Positions 40,169 to 47,750 are shown, counted from the stretch's first letter. The stretch: DNA of 47,750 nucleotides from Halorubrum kocurii JCM 14978 (GCF_000337355.1 NZ_AOJH01000035.1:5341-53090), one strand, 5' to 3'. Notes: generated from the letters alone by a model not told the origin. Program-made: numbers and translations.

Positions 40169-41533
40169 TTATATTCCACCGAGACTGACCAGCACTCCGA
40201 GTAAGATGAGCACGGCTACGACGACCGTGCCGACGGCGAGTAGCGTGTTCTCCATCGCTTTCTCGTAGAACGGCATCGACTCGTACTCTTCGCGGAACGC
40301 GTCCCGGTTCTCCGCGTCGTAGAAGTACTTGGTCTTGAACGCGAACCGCTCGGTCACCGCGCACCCGGTACAGACGGGAGTGCCCTCCAACCGCTCGGTC
40401 TTGATATGCGAGTCGCAGTTGATACTCCCGCAGTTCGCACAGTACGTGTAGTCGTTATTGGGTCCGGCTGTATCACAGTGAACACACTGATGAATCCCGT
40501 CTTCGCTCGTCACGCGTGACGGTCCCGCCGCGAAGTACTCGTACGGATACGCGTACTCCCGCAGTTCAGTCGTGTGTCGTACCTGCGGGAGATACACCGG
40601 TTCGATCGACTGTACTGAGACGTCGGAGCTCTTCGGTTCGCACGTTTTCGTGTACGTGACGTTGTTGTCTCCCGTGTAGGAGACCGTCGTCGTGTGGCGT
40701 TCTCTGAGCCGGTCGACAGCCCAGTCTTTGTACTCGGTCTGCGTCTGCCCGAATCGTCGCTCTTCGATGGTATCGTACAGCTTCTTGAACTGCTCCGTGT
40801 CGAGATCGACGGTCGCGTGGAGGTTCTCTACCACCAGATCCGAGACGTCTTCTCCCGCGTTTTTCGGGTGGCCGCGTTCGGTGTGGGCAACTAACTGAGA
40901 CCGGTCGTTGACCCGGTGAATCACGCCGACCGACGTTTCGAAGACCGCGTTTGTGTCCGCTGTCACAGCAACGACCGGCCGGAACGTAATTTGAGAATGT
41001 GGATCGGGGAGATCCGCTGACTCGATGTTGTCGATGTCGTGGAACGCTTCCTTGACGGGTGCCGTCACCGACGTCGCCGGATCGTACGGCCGGAGCGTCT
41101 CGTCGCACAGGATTTCTATCCGACCGTTGTACAGGTCCAACCCGATCTCGTCAGCGATCTCACGCAGGTCCTCGCCGTCGATGAGCTCGATCGGGTACGG
41201 GTCGTCGTTCCGCCGCAGCCGCTGGGCGTAGTCGATGGCCGGGCCGGTGAATCGACCGGTCGTTGCCACCATCCCGCGTTTCGGCCCATCGAACTCGAAG
41301 GTTGCAATCGCTGAGTGCAGTTTCTGCACGACTGGCCGCCCGACTGTTCCCGTGTGCTTACACTCGATGACAATCCCTCTCCGGGTTCCGTCAACGACCT
41401 CTTCCATCAGGATATCGCGCCCCTCGTCGGCCGTCCGTTCCGCCTGCCGGACGTTCTCGTACCCGAGGTTCCGGAAGACGTCCTCCATCACGTCCTCGAA
41501 CTCGAATCCGGAGAGATCATCGAGGACAGACAT
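40169..41533 (-). CDS. Membrane-anchored Mrr-like restriction endonuclease
   Basis: 454 residues. The N-terminal domain is an Mrr-type PD-(D/E)XK nuclease: SGFEFEDVMEDVFRNLGYEN, Asp40 in DEGRD, Glu57 and Lys59 in IVIECKH, and VVQKLHSAIATF as the Gln-containing helix. A middle region without a recognised fold (about 140-340) is followed by a double zinc ribbon (CVHCDTAG, CANCGSINCDSH, VCTGC). One membrane helix (LLAVGTVVVAVLILLGVLVS) comes just before the end. Mrr enzymes cut modified DNA; a membrane anchor is unusual and could aim it at incoming DNA. It is the first gene inside the presumed island. Confidence 0.85.
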   Translation of the reverse strand: MSVLDDLSGFEFEDVMEDVFRNLGYENVRQAERTADEGRDILMEEVVDGTRRGIVIECKHTGTVGRPVVQKLHSAIATFEFDGPKRGMVATTGRFTGPAIDYAQRLRRNDDPYPIELIDGEDLREIADEIGLDLYNGRIEILCDETLRPYDPATSVTAPVKEAFHDIDNIESADLPDPHSQITFRPVVAVTADTNAVFETSVGVIHRVNDRSQLVAHTERGHPKNAGEDVSDLVVENLHATVDLDTEQFKKLYDTIEERRFGQTQTEYKDWAVDRLRERHTTTVSYTGDNNVTYTKTCEPKSSDVSVQSIEPVYLPQVRHTTELREYAYPYEYFAAGPSRVTSEDGIHQCVHCDTAGPNNDYTYCANCGSINCDSHIKTERLEGTPVCTGCAVTERFAFKTKYFYDAENRDAFREEYESMPFYEKAMENTLLAVGTVVVAVLILLGVLVSLGGI

Positions 41534-41567
41534 CGAGTGTACTCCAATGTGTCAGTTCCGCTGTAAA

Positions 41568-41584
41568 GGGTCTATTGAAACCCT
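41568..41584 (+). repeat. Dispersed pseudo-palindrome GGGTCTATTGAAACCCT
   Basis: A second copy with G for A (GGGTCTGTTGAAACCCT) is at 44427. The matching tract continues loosely beyond. Here it overlaps the promoter zone of the Mrr-like gene; GGGT/ACCC arms make it a possible operator. Confidence 0.65.
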
Positions 41585-41621
41585 CTCCAAGTAACACGCC
41601 CTCACAAAATGGAGCTCCCAG

Positions 41622-41666
41622 TTTCGGAAACGACGATTTCCGAAATCGTGATTTCTGAAATACCGT
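41622..41666 (+). repeat. 15-bp imperfect iterons, three copies
   Basis: TTTCGGAAACGACGA, TTTCCGAAATCGTGA and TTTCTGAAATACCGT in direct succession. Each unit starts with the small palindrome TTTCnGAAA. They lie between the Mrr-like promoter and the stop of the PLD-ATPase gene. Confidence 0.75.
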
Positions 41667-41784
41667 TCCGATTTTAGACCCAATATGAGGCCCCATGGTT
41701 GGTGTACAGAGAAGTGTGAGAGTATCGTACCGAGTTCGAGGTATTCTGATGGATACTACCCGAAACGCTCCGACGCCGCAATCG

Positions 41785-44067
41785 CTATGACCTGCCGAGA
41801 AGCCGAGAGAGGAACCCGCTTGACTCGTCAGCGTTGCTGTCGTCGGTTTCGTTTTCTACTGAGTGTTCTGGCCGTGTCTCGGTCTCCGCGGGATTCCCGA
41901 GAAGATCTTCGACGGAGTACCCGATCCATTCTGCGAACTCGTTCGGTGCGCCGATGTACACGCTCGTTGAGGACTTCTCCGACATGAACCGCTTAGGGAG
42001 TCGCTTCTCGTAGTCGTACACCTCGTACTCCTCGCGGTCGAAATCAGCCGTGATCGCGTCGGGCTCCGACTCGAACGTGACGCGGCCGCCCTGAATGTCG
42101 CGCTGCCATTTGAGCCGCCCCGTGTCGTACGTTTTCTCAGCAGGTTCGTCGGCAGGGAAGTACTCCGGTTGCTCTCTTCCGGCCTCTTTGTAGAACTCCC
42201 GAACGATACGGCGAACGTCTTCGATCGTGCCGTTTCCGTCGGTCCACGGTTTGTCGGTGAGCATGCGTCGCGCGACGTAACTGAAGATCGGATTCTGCCG
42301 TTCGAGCACGTCTGCGAGGTCTTCTTGCGCCTCGCGGAATCCCGGATCCTCTGGGTTTGACGGGAACGACACGTCCATGCTGAGAATCTTCATTCTGTTC
42401 CGGAACTCAGATTTCGGGAGCGCATCGTTCGTCGTGAAAATCAGGCACGGCTGATCGACGCTCGTCGGCGTCCAATCGCCCCAGTAGTTCCGGATCGGGC
42501 TCCACCGCTGTATCTTCTCTTTCTCCGCGTCAATGATAGCGTAGGGGAAGCTCGTGTTCCACTCACGAATCCCGCGGATCTCTTTGACGCCGACGTCGTC
42601 GGCGTCCACCCCGGAAATCACGGTGTTGTCGGACACCAGTCGGAGGATGTACTCGGTGAGTTTGTCCTTCCCAGCGTCGCTCTTCCCTTCGATGTACAGG
42701 TGCTGCAGGACGTTATCGAGTGTGCGTGACGGCGATGATAACGCTTCGGCGTACTGGTTTGCGAACGGGGCCCAGAACCCGTAGAGGAACGCCTCGTACA
42801 TCTGTGCCATCACCGCCGTCTCGGACTGCGTGTGGCCGTGATTTTCCACGGTCTCGATGTAGTCCTCGATCGTTTCGAGGCAGTGATCCAACACCGCAGG
42901 AGTCGGTTCCTCGGTAGCGACGAGAATCATCTCATCTTGCTCACCGATCACGACTTGCTCCGCGTCCGGCAACACCGTCATTGTCGGAATCGCCGTCGAT
43001 TCCTTCACCTGCGTGTTGTATGCGCTGAGCGGCGCGGTGATGCTGTGATCCTCAATTGTCGCGCCGCGATCGCGGAGACTCGCCCCGAACTCGTCCGCCG
43101 TGTCTTTATCGACCTTGCTCGTCCCTATCCGTATCCGCTCGTCGGGCGTCCTGACACGAGGGCGATCGAGCGTGTCCGTCAGCCCGGTTTCGTGCTCTGA
43201 TTCGACGAGCCCCACGTCTGGTTCCGTCTCCTCGTCGTCGGGTTCGTCGGAGTCCTCGCTTTCGGTCTCTTCTGGTTCGACGACGGTTCGATCAGCAGTG
43301 TCGGGGTCTTCGACGAACGCGACTGTTTCCTCGGCCTCGTCAGGATCATCGACGACGGCCGTGACGTGGTCTGCGACCGCTTTCAGATCCTCGACCGCGT
43401 CCTGATTGAGTGCCGCAGTGTCACTCACGTCGAGGTCGCCGGCTCCGACCCAGTACTCGATCCGATTTTCACGCTCTTCGGGAGAGTCCGCATCTTCGAG
43501 CGCTTCGACCAGTCCCTCGAGCAGCGTCTGGCTACTGTACCCCTCTCGGTATTGATCGATGAACCGTTCGAACGACTCGTCCAACTCCGTGCCGAGTTCG
43601 GTTGTCATCACCGAGATCTGGTTCGTATGGTACTCCCACGAATTCCGCGACAGATTCGCCGATCCTTGAACGAGTTTCACCGTGTCGTCCGGCATGACGA
43701 TCCGGTAGATCTTCGAGTGTACTGTCTTCCGATTCTTCAGACGCACAACGAGCCGGTCGTCCTGCCGGAGCTGTACCAATGACCGAGCCGTCGCCACCTC
43801 GTTCACCTGACCGGCGTAATCGTCGGCGTTCCCGATGAGCACGTCGAGCGACCCGATACCGTACTCGGTCAGCATCTGCACCATCAGTTCAGGCGTCTCC
43901 GCGTACGTCACTGCGTCCACGTGGTCTGCGCCTTCGAACAACTCTAAGAAGTCATCACGGCTTTTCACCATCGCTAACCGGTACTTCGCCGCACCTGACC
44001 CGTAGAATTCTGGCATATCTGCGAACCGATCAAACGAGATGTTCGCCGTCAGTTCGTCCATAAACAT
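41785..44067 (-). CDS. PLD-type nuclease fused to SF3-like P-loop ATPase
   Basis: 760 residues. N-terminal PLD domain: His117 and Lys119 in KTVHSKIYRIV, followed by VKLVQGSANLSRNSWEYHTN, one HKD-type active site. A long acidic linker (240-310, Glu/Asp-rich) and an unassigned domain (310-450) follow. Then comes an ATPase: Walker A EGKSDAGKDKLTEY (460-473), Walker B FPYAIIDAEK (507-516), a sensor CLIFTTNDAL (541-550) and an arginine-finger-like FRNRMK (555-560), as in phage/plasmid SF3 helicases. A C-terminal winged-helix-like part is likely (VYIGAPNEFAEWIG). One HKD implies a dimer. It may be an anti-phage effector or a replication protein of the integrated element. Confidence 0.8.
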   Translation of the reverse strand: MFMDELTANISFDRFADMPEFYGSGAAKYRLAMVKSRDDFLELFEGADHVDAVTYAETPELMVQMLTEYGIGSLDVLIGNADDYAGQVNEVATARSLVQLRQDDRLVVRLKNRKTVHSKIYRIVMPDDTVKLVQGSANLSRNSWEYHTNQISVMTTELGTELDESFERFIDQYREGYSSQTLLEGLVEALEDADSPEERENRIEYWVGAGDLDVSDTAALNQDAVEDLKAVADHVTAVVDDPDEAEETVAFVEDPDTADRTVVEPEETESEDSDEPDDEETEPDVGLVESEHETGLTDTLDRPRVRTPDERIRIGTSKVDKDTADEFGASLRDRGATIEDHSITAPLSAYNTQVKESTAIPTMTVLPDAEQVVIGEQDEMILVATEEPTPAVLDHCLETIEDYIETVENHGHTQSETAVMAQMYEAFLYGFWAPFANQYAEALSSPSRTLDNVLQHLYIEGKSDAGKDKLTEYILRLVSDNTVISGVDADDVGVKEIRGIREWNTSFPYAIIDAEKEKIQRWSPIRNYWGDWTPTSVDQPCLIFTTNDALPKSEFRNRMKILSMDVSFPSNPEDPGFREAQEDLADVLERQNPIFSYVARRMLTDKPWTDGNGTIEDVRRIVREFYKEAGREQPEYFPADEPAEKTYDTGRLKWQRDIQGGRVTFESEPDAITADFDREEYEVYDYEKRLPKRFMSEKSSTSVYIGAPNEFAEWIGYSVEDLLGNPAETETRPEHSVENETDDSNADESSGFLSRLLGRS

Positions 44068-44542
44068 GCCATCCGTCTGCGACGAATAAACCCGTGCCGT
44101 GGAGTGGTAGTAGAGTATCTTCGGTCCCCCAAAGACATCTCGACACCATCAGGAAGGTCTGTAGAGAGTAGTCAAGCGACCCGAGAGAACGTAGCTAGCC
44201 ATCAAAAAATCGCATATCGTTATCGACCTGAACCAAGGTCTCATTTTGGTAGAGTTCTGATGGGGACGATGCTCAAAACTGGTACTGATCGCGTTCGAAA
44301 TGAATCACTCCTCCAACGATTGTCTCCAAGGGGGAGGGGGGTGTCCCGAGTGTAAACGGTTGTAAGCAGGCGACTCAAGCTATCTCTAGCGGATTCGTTT
44401 TGATAGGTCTGAATATACACTCTATCGGGTCTGTTGAAACCCTTAGGAAGTGATACATTCTGACCGGAGTGTGGTCAGTACAGACGAAGTGGAAATCACC
44501 CGTATCTGACGGTTTTAATGCTGTTGTTGAAAATGAAGCAAC
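44068..44542. other. Intergenic region upstream of the PLD-ATPase gene
   Basis: 475 bases. The minus-strand promoter GGTTTATTCG (about 44083) precedes the PLD-ATPase ATG by some 20 bases. The pseudo-palindrome GGGTCTGTTGAAACCCT is at 44427-44443. Frames here are short and not protein-like. AT content rises to the right. Confidence 0.55.
44427..44443 (+). repeat. Second copy of GGGTCTRTTGAAACCCT
   Basis: Same orientation as the copy at 41568-41584; about 100 bases before the small membrane gene at 44543. The two copies bracket the PLD-ATPase gene. Confidence 0.65.
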
Positions 44543-44734
44543 ATGACCCCGAAGAAGGCTATTACAGTATACATTACGCTCCCTTGTCTCCTATACGGCG
44601 TATTCTTTATGTTAGCAGTCACACGGTATTCCGGCATGATTGAAAGAGAGACGCTGTATGCCGCACACACAGTGTTTGGTGGTTACATTACCCTCATTGT
44701 CTACACAAAACGAGACCAACTGACCACGGTATAA
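44543..44734 (+). CDS. Small two-span membrane protein
   Basis: 63 residues, MTPKKAITVYITLPCLLYGV onward. Two hydrophobic helices (9-26 and about 39-53) are separated by a charged loop (RYSGMIERETLYA) and a short Lys/Arg tail. No family recognised. DNA is clearly less GC-rich than in the core region, in keeping with the island. It may partner one of the nuclease systems, as small membrane proteins often do in defence loci. Confidence 0.5.
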   Translation: MTPKKAITVYITLPCLLYGVFFMLAVTRYSGMIERETLYAAHTVFGGYITLIVYTKRDQLTTV

Positions 44735-44805
44735 GCACCCTTCAGCGACTGGGTGTTTCATCTCAATTTATGTCTGAAAATAGTATTTCAACAGAGCTTC
44801 TGAAA

Positions 44806-45885
44806 TCAATTCCCTCCCCAGCGCGTACGTGTACTGGCGAATGGGTCGGTTACTGACTCTGCTCGTTTTTTGTGCTCGATATCGACCGCTTCGTACCCAC
44901 GATCGGTCTCACGGATATCATACTGTAGTAGGTCGTCCTCAGTGGGGAATCGACCTGCAACGTCGCTCACGTGGAAAAACACATCATCAGTCACCTCACT
45001 TGTCGAAATGAACCCATACCCATCCTCCGGATTAGAGTGGTCAACAACACCGACATCGTCCCGAGCCACGAATTCGTCGTTCAGCTGCTGTCCACCAGTT
45101 GGTGCTGAGGAGTCGTCCATGTCAGCGGTTTTGTTCGAGTGCCCCGTGTGACTCGCTCTGTGGCTGAGGAGATCCATCGGCGCATCGAACTCATCGCCAC
45201 AGTCAGCGCAGCGATGCACTGTTTTCTCCTCTGGCTCCGGATCATGAGTGCGTTCGACATGGCGGTCTACTGCGTGCTGAGAGTGATATGTGCGGTCACA
45301 GTGGTCGCACCCGAAGCGAGCACCATCGGGCCGCTCAGTACACGACGTTAGATGAGACATCAACTCACGCTCCCTAGCAAATGGCTCCGCACAAAACTCA
45401 CACTCGTAGTTTTTCTCAAGATTGTTTTGCCCGCCTTCGTCTTCGTGTATGTCCCTCGTAGTCGGGTTCGAACTATCGACGTTCGAGTCGACACTCTCGC
45501 CCGTCTCGCTCGTTTGGGCCCTCTCGGACTCAGACCCTTCTGGCGTGTTCAAACCCGAAGCGGAGAGTACCGTTCCGATCGCCTGTTTGCGCTCCTCCGA
45601 AAGTGATTCTCGAACCTTGCTAAGCAACCAGAGAGTTCGCTTAACCGTCTCAACGGGTGCCTCAGCAGACGGTGGGTCTGTAATCGTCGCCGCTGTTTCT
45701 CGATGCTCTGATGGATCGGTATCGACAGGGGTTAGCTCACGAGTCAGAATCCCGACTATCACCAACGCTTCCGGGACCGTCGAATCTGGGAGTGTCTCTA
45801 GAACCTTTTTGAATCGGTTCCCTACCTGGTAATCAGTACGGTCCGGATTTCGGATTCGATCTCCACCGTCATATTGGAGGGACAT
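44806..45885 (-). CDS. Protein with three C2H2-type zinc fingers and a cold-shock domain
   Basis: 359 residues. An N-terminal helical region (1-110, FKKVLETLPDSTVPEALVIV) and a disordered acidic stretch lead to three zinc fingers. Finger 1 is C162/C165/H178/C182; finger 2 is C193/C196/H209/H214; finger 3 is C226/C229/H242/H246. The C-terminal cold-shock domain (about 275-336) has GYGFISTSEVTDDVFFHVSD, carrying both RNP-type aromatic motifs. Both halves bind nucleic acid. A palindrome overlaps its promoter. Known archaeal C2H2 proteins are generally small with one or two fingers, so this build is unusual. Confidence 0.85.
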   Translation of the reverse strand: MSLQYDGGDRIRNPDRTDYQVGNRFKKVLETLPDSTVPEALVIVGILTRELTPVDTDPSEHRETAATITDPPSAEAPVETVKRTLWLLSKVRESLSEERKQAIGTVLSASGLNTPEGSESERAQTSETGESVDSNVDSSNPTTRDIHEDEGGQNNLEKNYECEFCAEPFARERELMSHLTSCTERPDGARFGCDHCDRTYHSQHAVDRHVERTHDPEPEEKTVHRCADCGDEFDAPMDLLSHRASHTGHSNKTADMDDSSAPTGGQQLNDEFVARDDVGVVDHSNPEDGYGFISTSEVTDDVFFHVSDVAGRFPTEDDLLQYDIRETDRGYEAVDIEHKKRAESVTDPFASTRTRWGGN

Positions 45886-45911
45886 CGACTGTTATGCTAA
45901 CTGACCAGTTC

Positions 45912-45924
45912 ACATATAATATGT
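45912..45924. promoter_or_regulatory. Perfect palindrome over the promoter of the zinc-finger/cold-shock gene
   Basis: ACATATAATATGT, 6-bp arms around one base, 27-39 bases before the ATG at 45885. It both contains the TATA-like core and could be an operator, for instance for self-control. Confidence 0.5.
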
Positions 45925-45991
45925 TTGTGACTGATTGCCCCAATTGAGCTTGTTTCGTCCGAGGTCATGATCAACGGTAACCCGCCCGGCT

Positions 45992-46540
45992 TCAGTCCCC
46001 GCTGTACCGTCCACCAAATGTAGCGAAGTGGTCAACGAGTTCCGCCTGCGCCGCCTCGAGCTCGTCGACAGATCCGACATGCTTGTAGAAAACCGTGTTC
46101 GAGTCGAACGGATTACCGGCAGTTGAAAGCGACCAGTCTTCCTCTCGCGTGCTGTCAACAACCGCTTGGTCATCAGCTTCGTCAGCACCTTTGATTTTGT
46201 AGCCGAACGCTCGTAATGCACCGTCGACATCGGTCCGATCGTAGTCCGTCGGGGACATCCAATACAGGTGTACATTCAGTCGCTGCCTGCGATCCGCCGG
46301 TGCCTTCGGCCCCTCCATCTCGTGATTAATGCGATGGATCGTGAGCGCCGACCCGGTGCTTCGATTGGTCTTCACGCTAATATCCGTCTCCGGGTCGAAA
46401 AGTTCCGGCTGTTCGTCGACCAACGCTTGGTCGAACACGCGGAGGCGTGCCTCGATCTCGTCTTCAAACTGCGAAATCAGTTGGAGTGCCTTCAGGTAGC
46501 GATCCGAACGCAACCCCTCGGTCAGAAACTCGTCGGTCAT
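45992..46540 (-). CDS. Uncharacterised partner of the adjacent nuclease
   Basis: 182 residues, MTDEFLTEGLRSDRYLKALQ onward. N-terminal helices are followed by strands such as ALTIHRINHEMEGPK and RLNVHLYWMSPTDYDRTDVD, then an acidic helical region and a final helix (VDELEAAQAELVDHFATFGG). I do not recognise a family. It overlaps the upstream nuclease gene by four bases (ATGA), so the two are made together and probably act as a pair. Small alpha/beta partners in such pairs are sometimes immunity or specificity subunits. Confidence 0.7.
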   Translation of the reverse strand: MTDEFLTEGLRSDRYLKALQLISQFEDEIEARLRVFDQALVDEQPELFDPETDISVKTNRSTGSALTIHRINHEMEGPKAPADRRQRLNVHLYWMSPTDYDRTDVDGALRAFGYKIKGADEADDQAVVDSTREEDWSLSTAGNPFDSNTVFYKHVGSVDELEAAQAELVDHFATFGGRYSGD

Positions 46541-47613
46541 AGGCCGAGTCTCGACCGGAGATATGTTAACTGTTCGTCGAGTGCGTCTGAGACAACGATC
46601 GGTCGCACCGTCTCAACGACACCTGATGGATCGACCATTCGGTCGATCACCGGCTGCGATTGGAAGCCCGAGATGTGCTGTTCAACCGTCGCACAGAAGA
46701 GATACGCGTTGGCTGCCCAGTGATCGTCGACAACATCACCTCGCTGTAGTACCGCTCGAACCGCTGTAGCGACGTCCTGCCAGTACAGGACGGTAATTGG
46801 TCCCGATTCGTCCCACACGATCTCACGCGTCCCGTCCGCGTGCTCATCGATACTTGGCGACACAACTGCGTTGAGACGACCACGCTGCCGCTTTGGTAAC
46901 AGGAGGATGTGATCCCACCGCACGTCATCGTAGTGCCGTTCGATGAGCCGCGCCGTCTCCGGCGTTTTTCGATAGTTCTCATCGCCGAGTTTCACTTCGA
47001 TTGAGACCCCGTAGTCGGGATGCCGAACCAGAATATCTGCCCGGCGTCGCCCACCGTCTTCTTTCGGGAGTCGAGCCTCACGGAGTACTTTGTTCGGTGG
47101 TTCGTCACTTGGAACACCAAACAATTCTCTGACGAGCGCCGCAGATGGTTCAAGTAACTGCGCGAGCCACTGCGACCAGTCTAGTTCACCGCTCGGTCGT
47201 ACTGGCCCCCTAAGCGTTCGCGTCCCCGTTATGTCCGCAGCCAACGGGTCCGTCTCGAAGGGAGCCGCGGATGTTGCCCACGACTCGTTGGATTGTTCAA
47301 GTAGATCAGCGATCTCAATTGCATTCTGGTGGCCCGCTTTACTGAAGGTATCCCACCACGTATCGAGTTCGGTCCACCACTCGGTCAATTGGTCTTGGTT
47401 CGTAACTTGTAGGGGTGGACTACAGAACAGCGTGGACTTTGAGTTCAATCCGGCTTGGGCCACTGAATCAATCGCTTCCCACTCCTGTCCCGGTTCCCGG
47501 AGTACTCTCTCCCGATCAGACCGCTGCGTCCCCGCACCGCTTCCGGAGCCGAGGTACGCCTCAAACCACGGATCAAGACGTGCCCAGTCACTCGGCTCAA
47601 CGTCGCTACTCAC
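46537..47613 (-). CDS. PD-(D/E)XK nuclease-domain protein
   Basis: 358 residues from a GTG (VSSDVEPSDWARLDPW). The N-terminal half is Trp-rich and has no assigned fold. The nuclease core lies in the middle: Asp193 in RRRADILVRHPDYG, Glu206 and Lys208 in VSIEVKLGDENYRK, with a preceding helix SAALVRELFGV that could supply a first acidic residue. The rest (VRWDHILLLPKRQRGRLNAV and onward) is an alpha/beta continuation. Likely cuts DNA; the target is unknown. It forms a two-gene unit with the protein at 45992 and diverges from the gene at 47707. Confidence 0.8.
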   Translation of the reverse strand: MSSDVEPSDWARLDPWFEAYLGSGSGAGTQRSDRERVLREPGQEWEAIDSVAQAGLNSKSTLFCSPPLQVTNQDQLTEWWTELDTWWDTFSKAGHQNAIEIADLLEQSNESWATSAAPFETDPLAADITGTRTLRGPVRPSGELDWSQWLAQLLEPSAALVRELFGVPSDEPPNKVLREARLPKEDGGRRRADILVRHPDYGVSIEVKLGDENYRKTPETARLIERHYDDVRWDHILLLPKRQRGRLNAVVSPSIDEHADGTREIVWDESGPITVLYWQDVATAVRAVLQRGDVVDDHWAANAYLFCATVEQHISGFQSQPVIDRMVDPSGVVETVRPIVVSDALDEQLTYLRSRLGL

Positions 47614-47631
47614 AAGCCGACAGACTCAACG

Positions 47632-47643
47632 AAATTATAAAAC
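47632..47643 (-). promoter_or_regulatory. TATA box of the nuclease pair
   Basis: Minus strand TTTTATAATTTC lies 19-30 bases before the GTG at 47613. Confidence 0.5.
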
Positions 47644-47706
47644 TGCTTGCCAGGCTCACCGGGTCGCGTTAAGTTAGAGGATGAGGCGGACGAGTTCTGA
47701 GTGTCT

Positions 47707-47750
47707 ATGGCAGAATTCGACCGCCTCAACGATGGTATCGCGTGGATTGA
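47707..47750 (+). CDS. Start of an unidentified gene, cut by the window edge
   Basis: ATG followed by MAEFDRLNDGIAWI, open to the edge. Divergent from the nuclease gene with 93 bases between starts. Too short to identify. Confidence 0.5.
   Translation, partial: MAEFDRLNDGIAWI

Noticed and set aside
39725-40204. 159-codon frame running through the tRNA-Glu fragment
   Set aside because: It is a translation of tRNA-complement sequence (the familiar GWDSNPGH artefact), not a protein gene.
44104-44355. 83-codon frame upstream of the PLD-ATPase gene
   Set aside because: It overlaps the promoter region on the opposite strand and has no fold-like pattern.

Overview
The window looks like chromosome of a halophilic archaeon, most probably a Halorubrum-like haloarchaeon. 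The core half is very GC-rich, the predicted proteins are strongly acidic, many genes have a TATA-like element about 25 bases before an ATG with no room for a ribosome binding site (leaderless start), and several families are haloarchaeal in flavour (an RdfA-like protein with its SMC-related neighbour, an Orc1/Cdc6 initiator). The genus is inference.

Layout. 1-3915: end of a phosphohexomutase gene, a small unknown gene, and the overlapping tetrapyrrole cluster hemC-cobA-hemD. 3916-6332: a candidate replication origin. It has an Orc1/Cdc6 gene, three copies of a 21-bp repeat on its left, and five copies in the opposite orientation on its right. 6333-12652: iron-sulfur assembly genes sufS and sufU interleaved with an S9 peptidase, a receiver-like protein lacking the phospho-acceptor Asp, a zinc-ribbon protein and a methyltransferase. 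12653-13257: an AT-rich island. 13258-16335: an SMC/Rad50-like protein with a degenerate P-loop, followed by an RdfA-like (rod-determining) protein. 16336-23367: small metabolic and membrane genes with several decaying genes (VOC fragment, UbiA fragment with a 19-bp repeat array). 23407-27134: an arsenic cluster, arsD-arsA plus two small Cys-Cys-ended proteins, with arsR divergent. 27206-28276: a YccF gene and two gene relics. 28277-39422: a catabolic operon read right to left, with a substrate-binding lipoprotein, HyuA/HyuB hydantoinase-oxoprolinase subunits, an MFS transporter, a complete Liv-type ABC transporter, and an RHH regulator gene just upstream.

From 39794 to the right edge the character changes. 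The 3' half of a tRNA-Glu gene, without its 5' half, looks like one end of an integrated element. The genes beyond it are accessory: a membrane-anchored Mrr-like nuclease, a PLD-nuclease/SF3-like ATPase fusion, a protein with three C2H2 zinc fingers and a cold-shock domain, and an overlapping pair containing a PD-(D/E)XK nuclease. This reads as a genomic island with defence-type genes. Its other end lies outside the window.

How parts may work together: HemC, HemD and CobA take porphobilinogen to precorrin-2. SufS and SufU supply sulfur for Fe-S clusters. ArsD hands arsenite to ArsA, although no efflux pump is visible here. The Liv transporter probably imports the compound opened by HyuA/HyuB. 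Functions assigned by family are inference from motifs read by eye; no database search was run.
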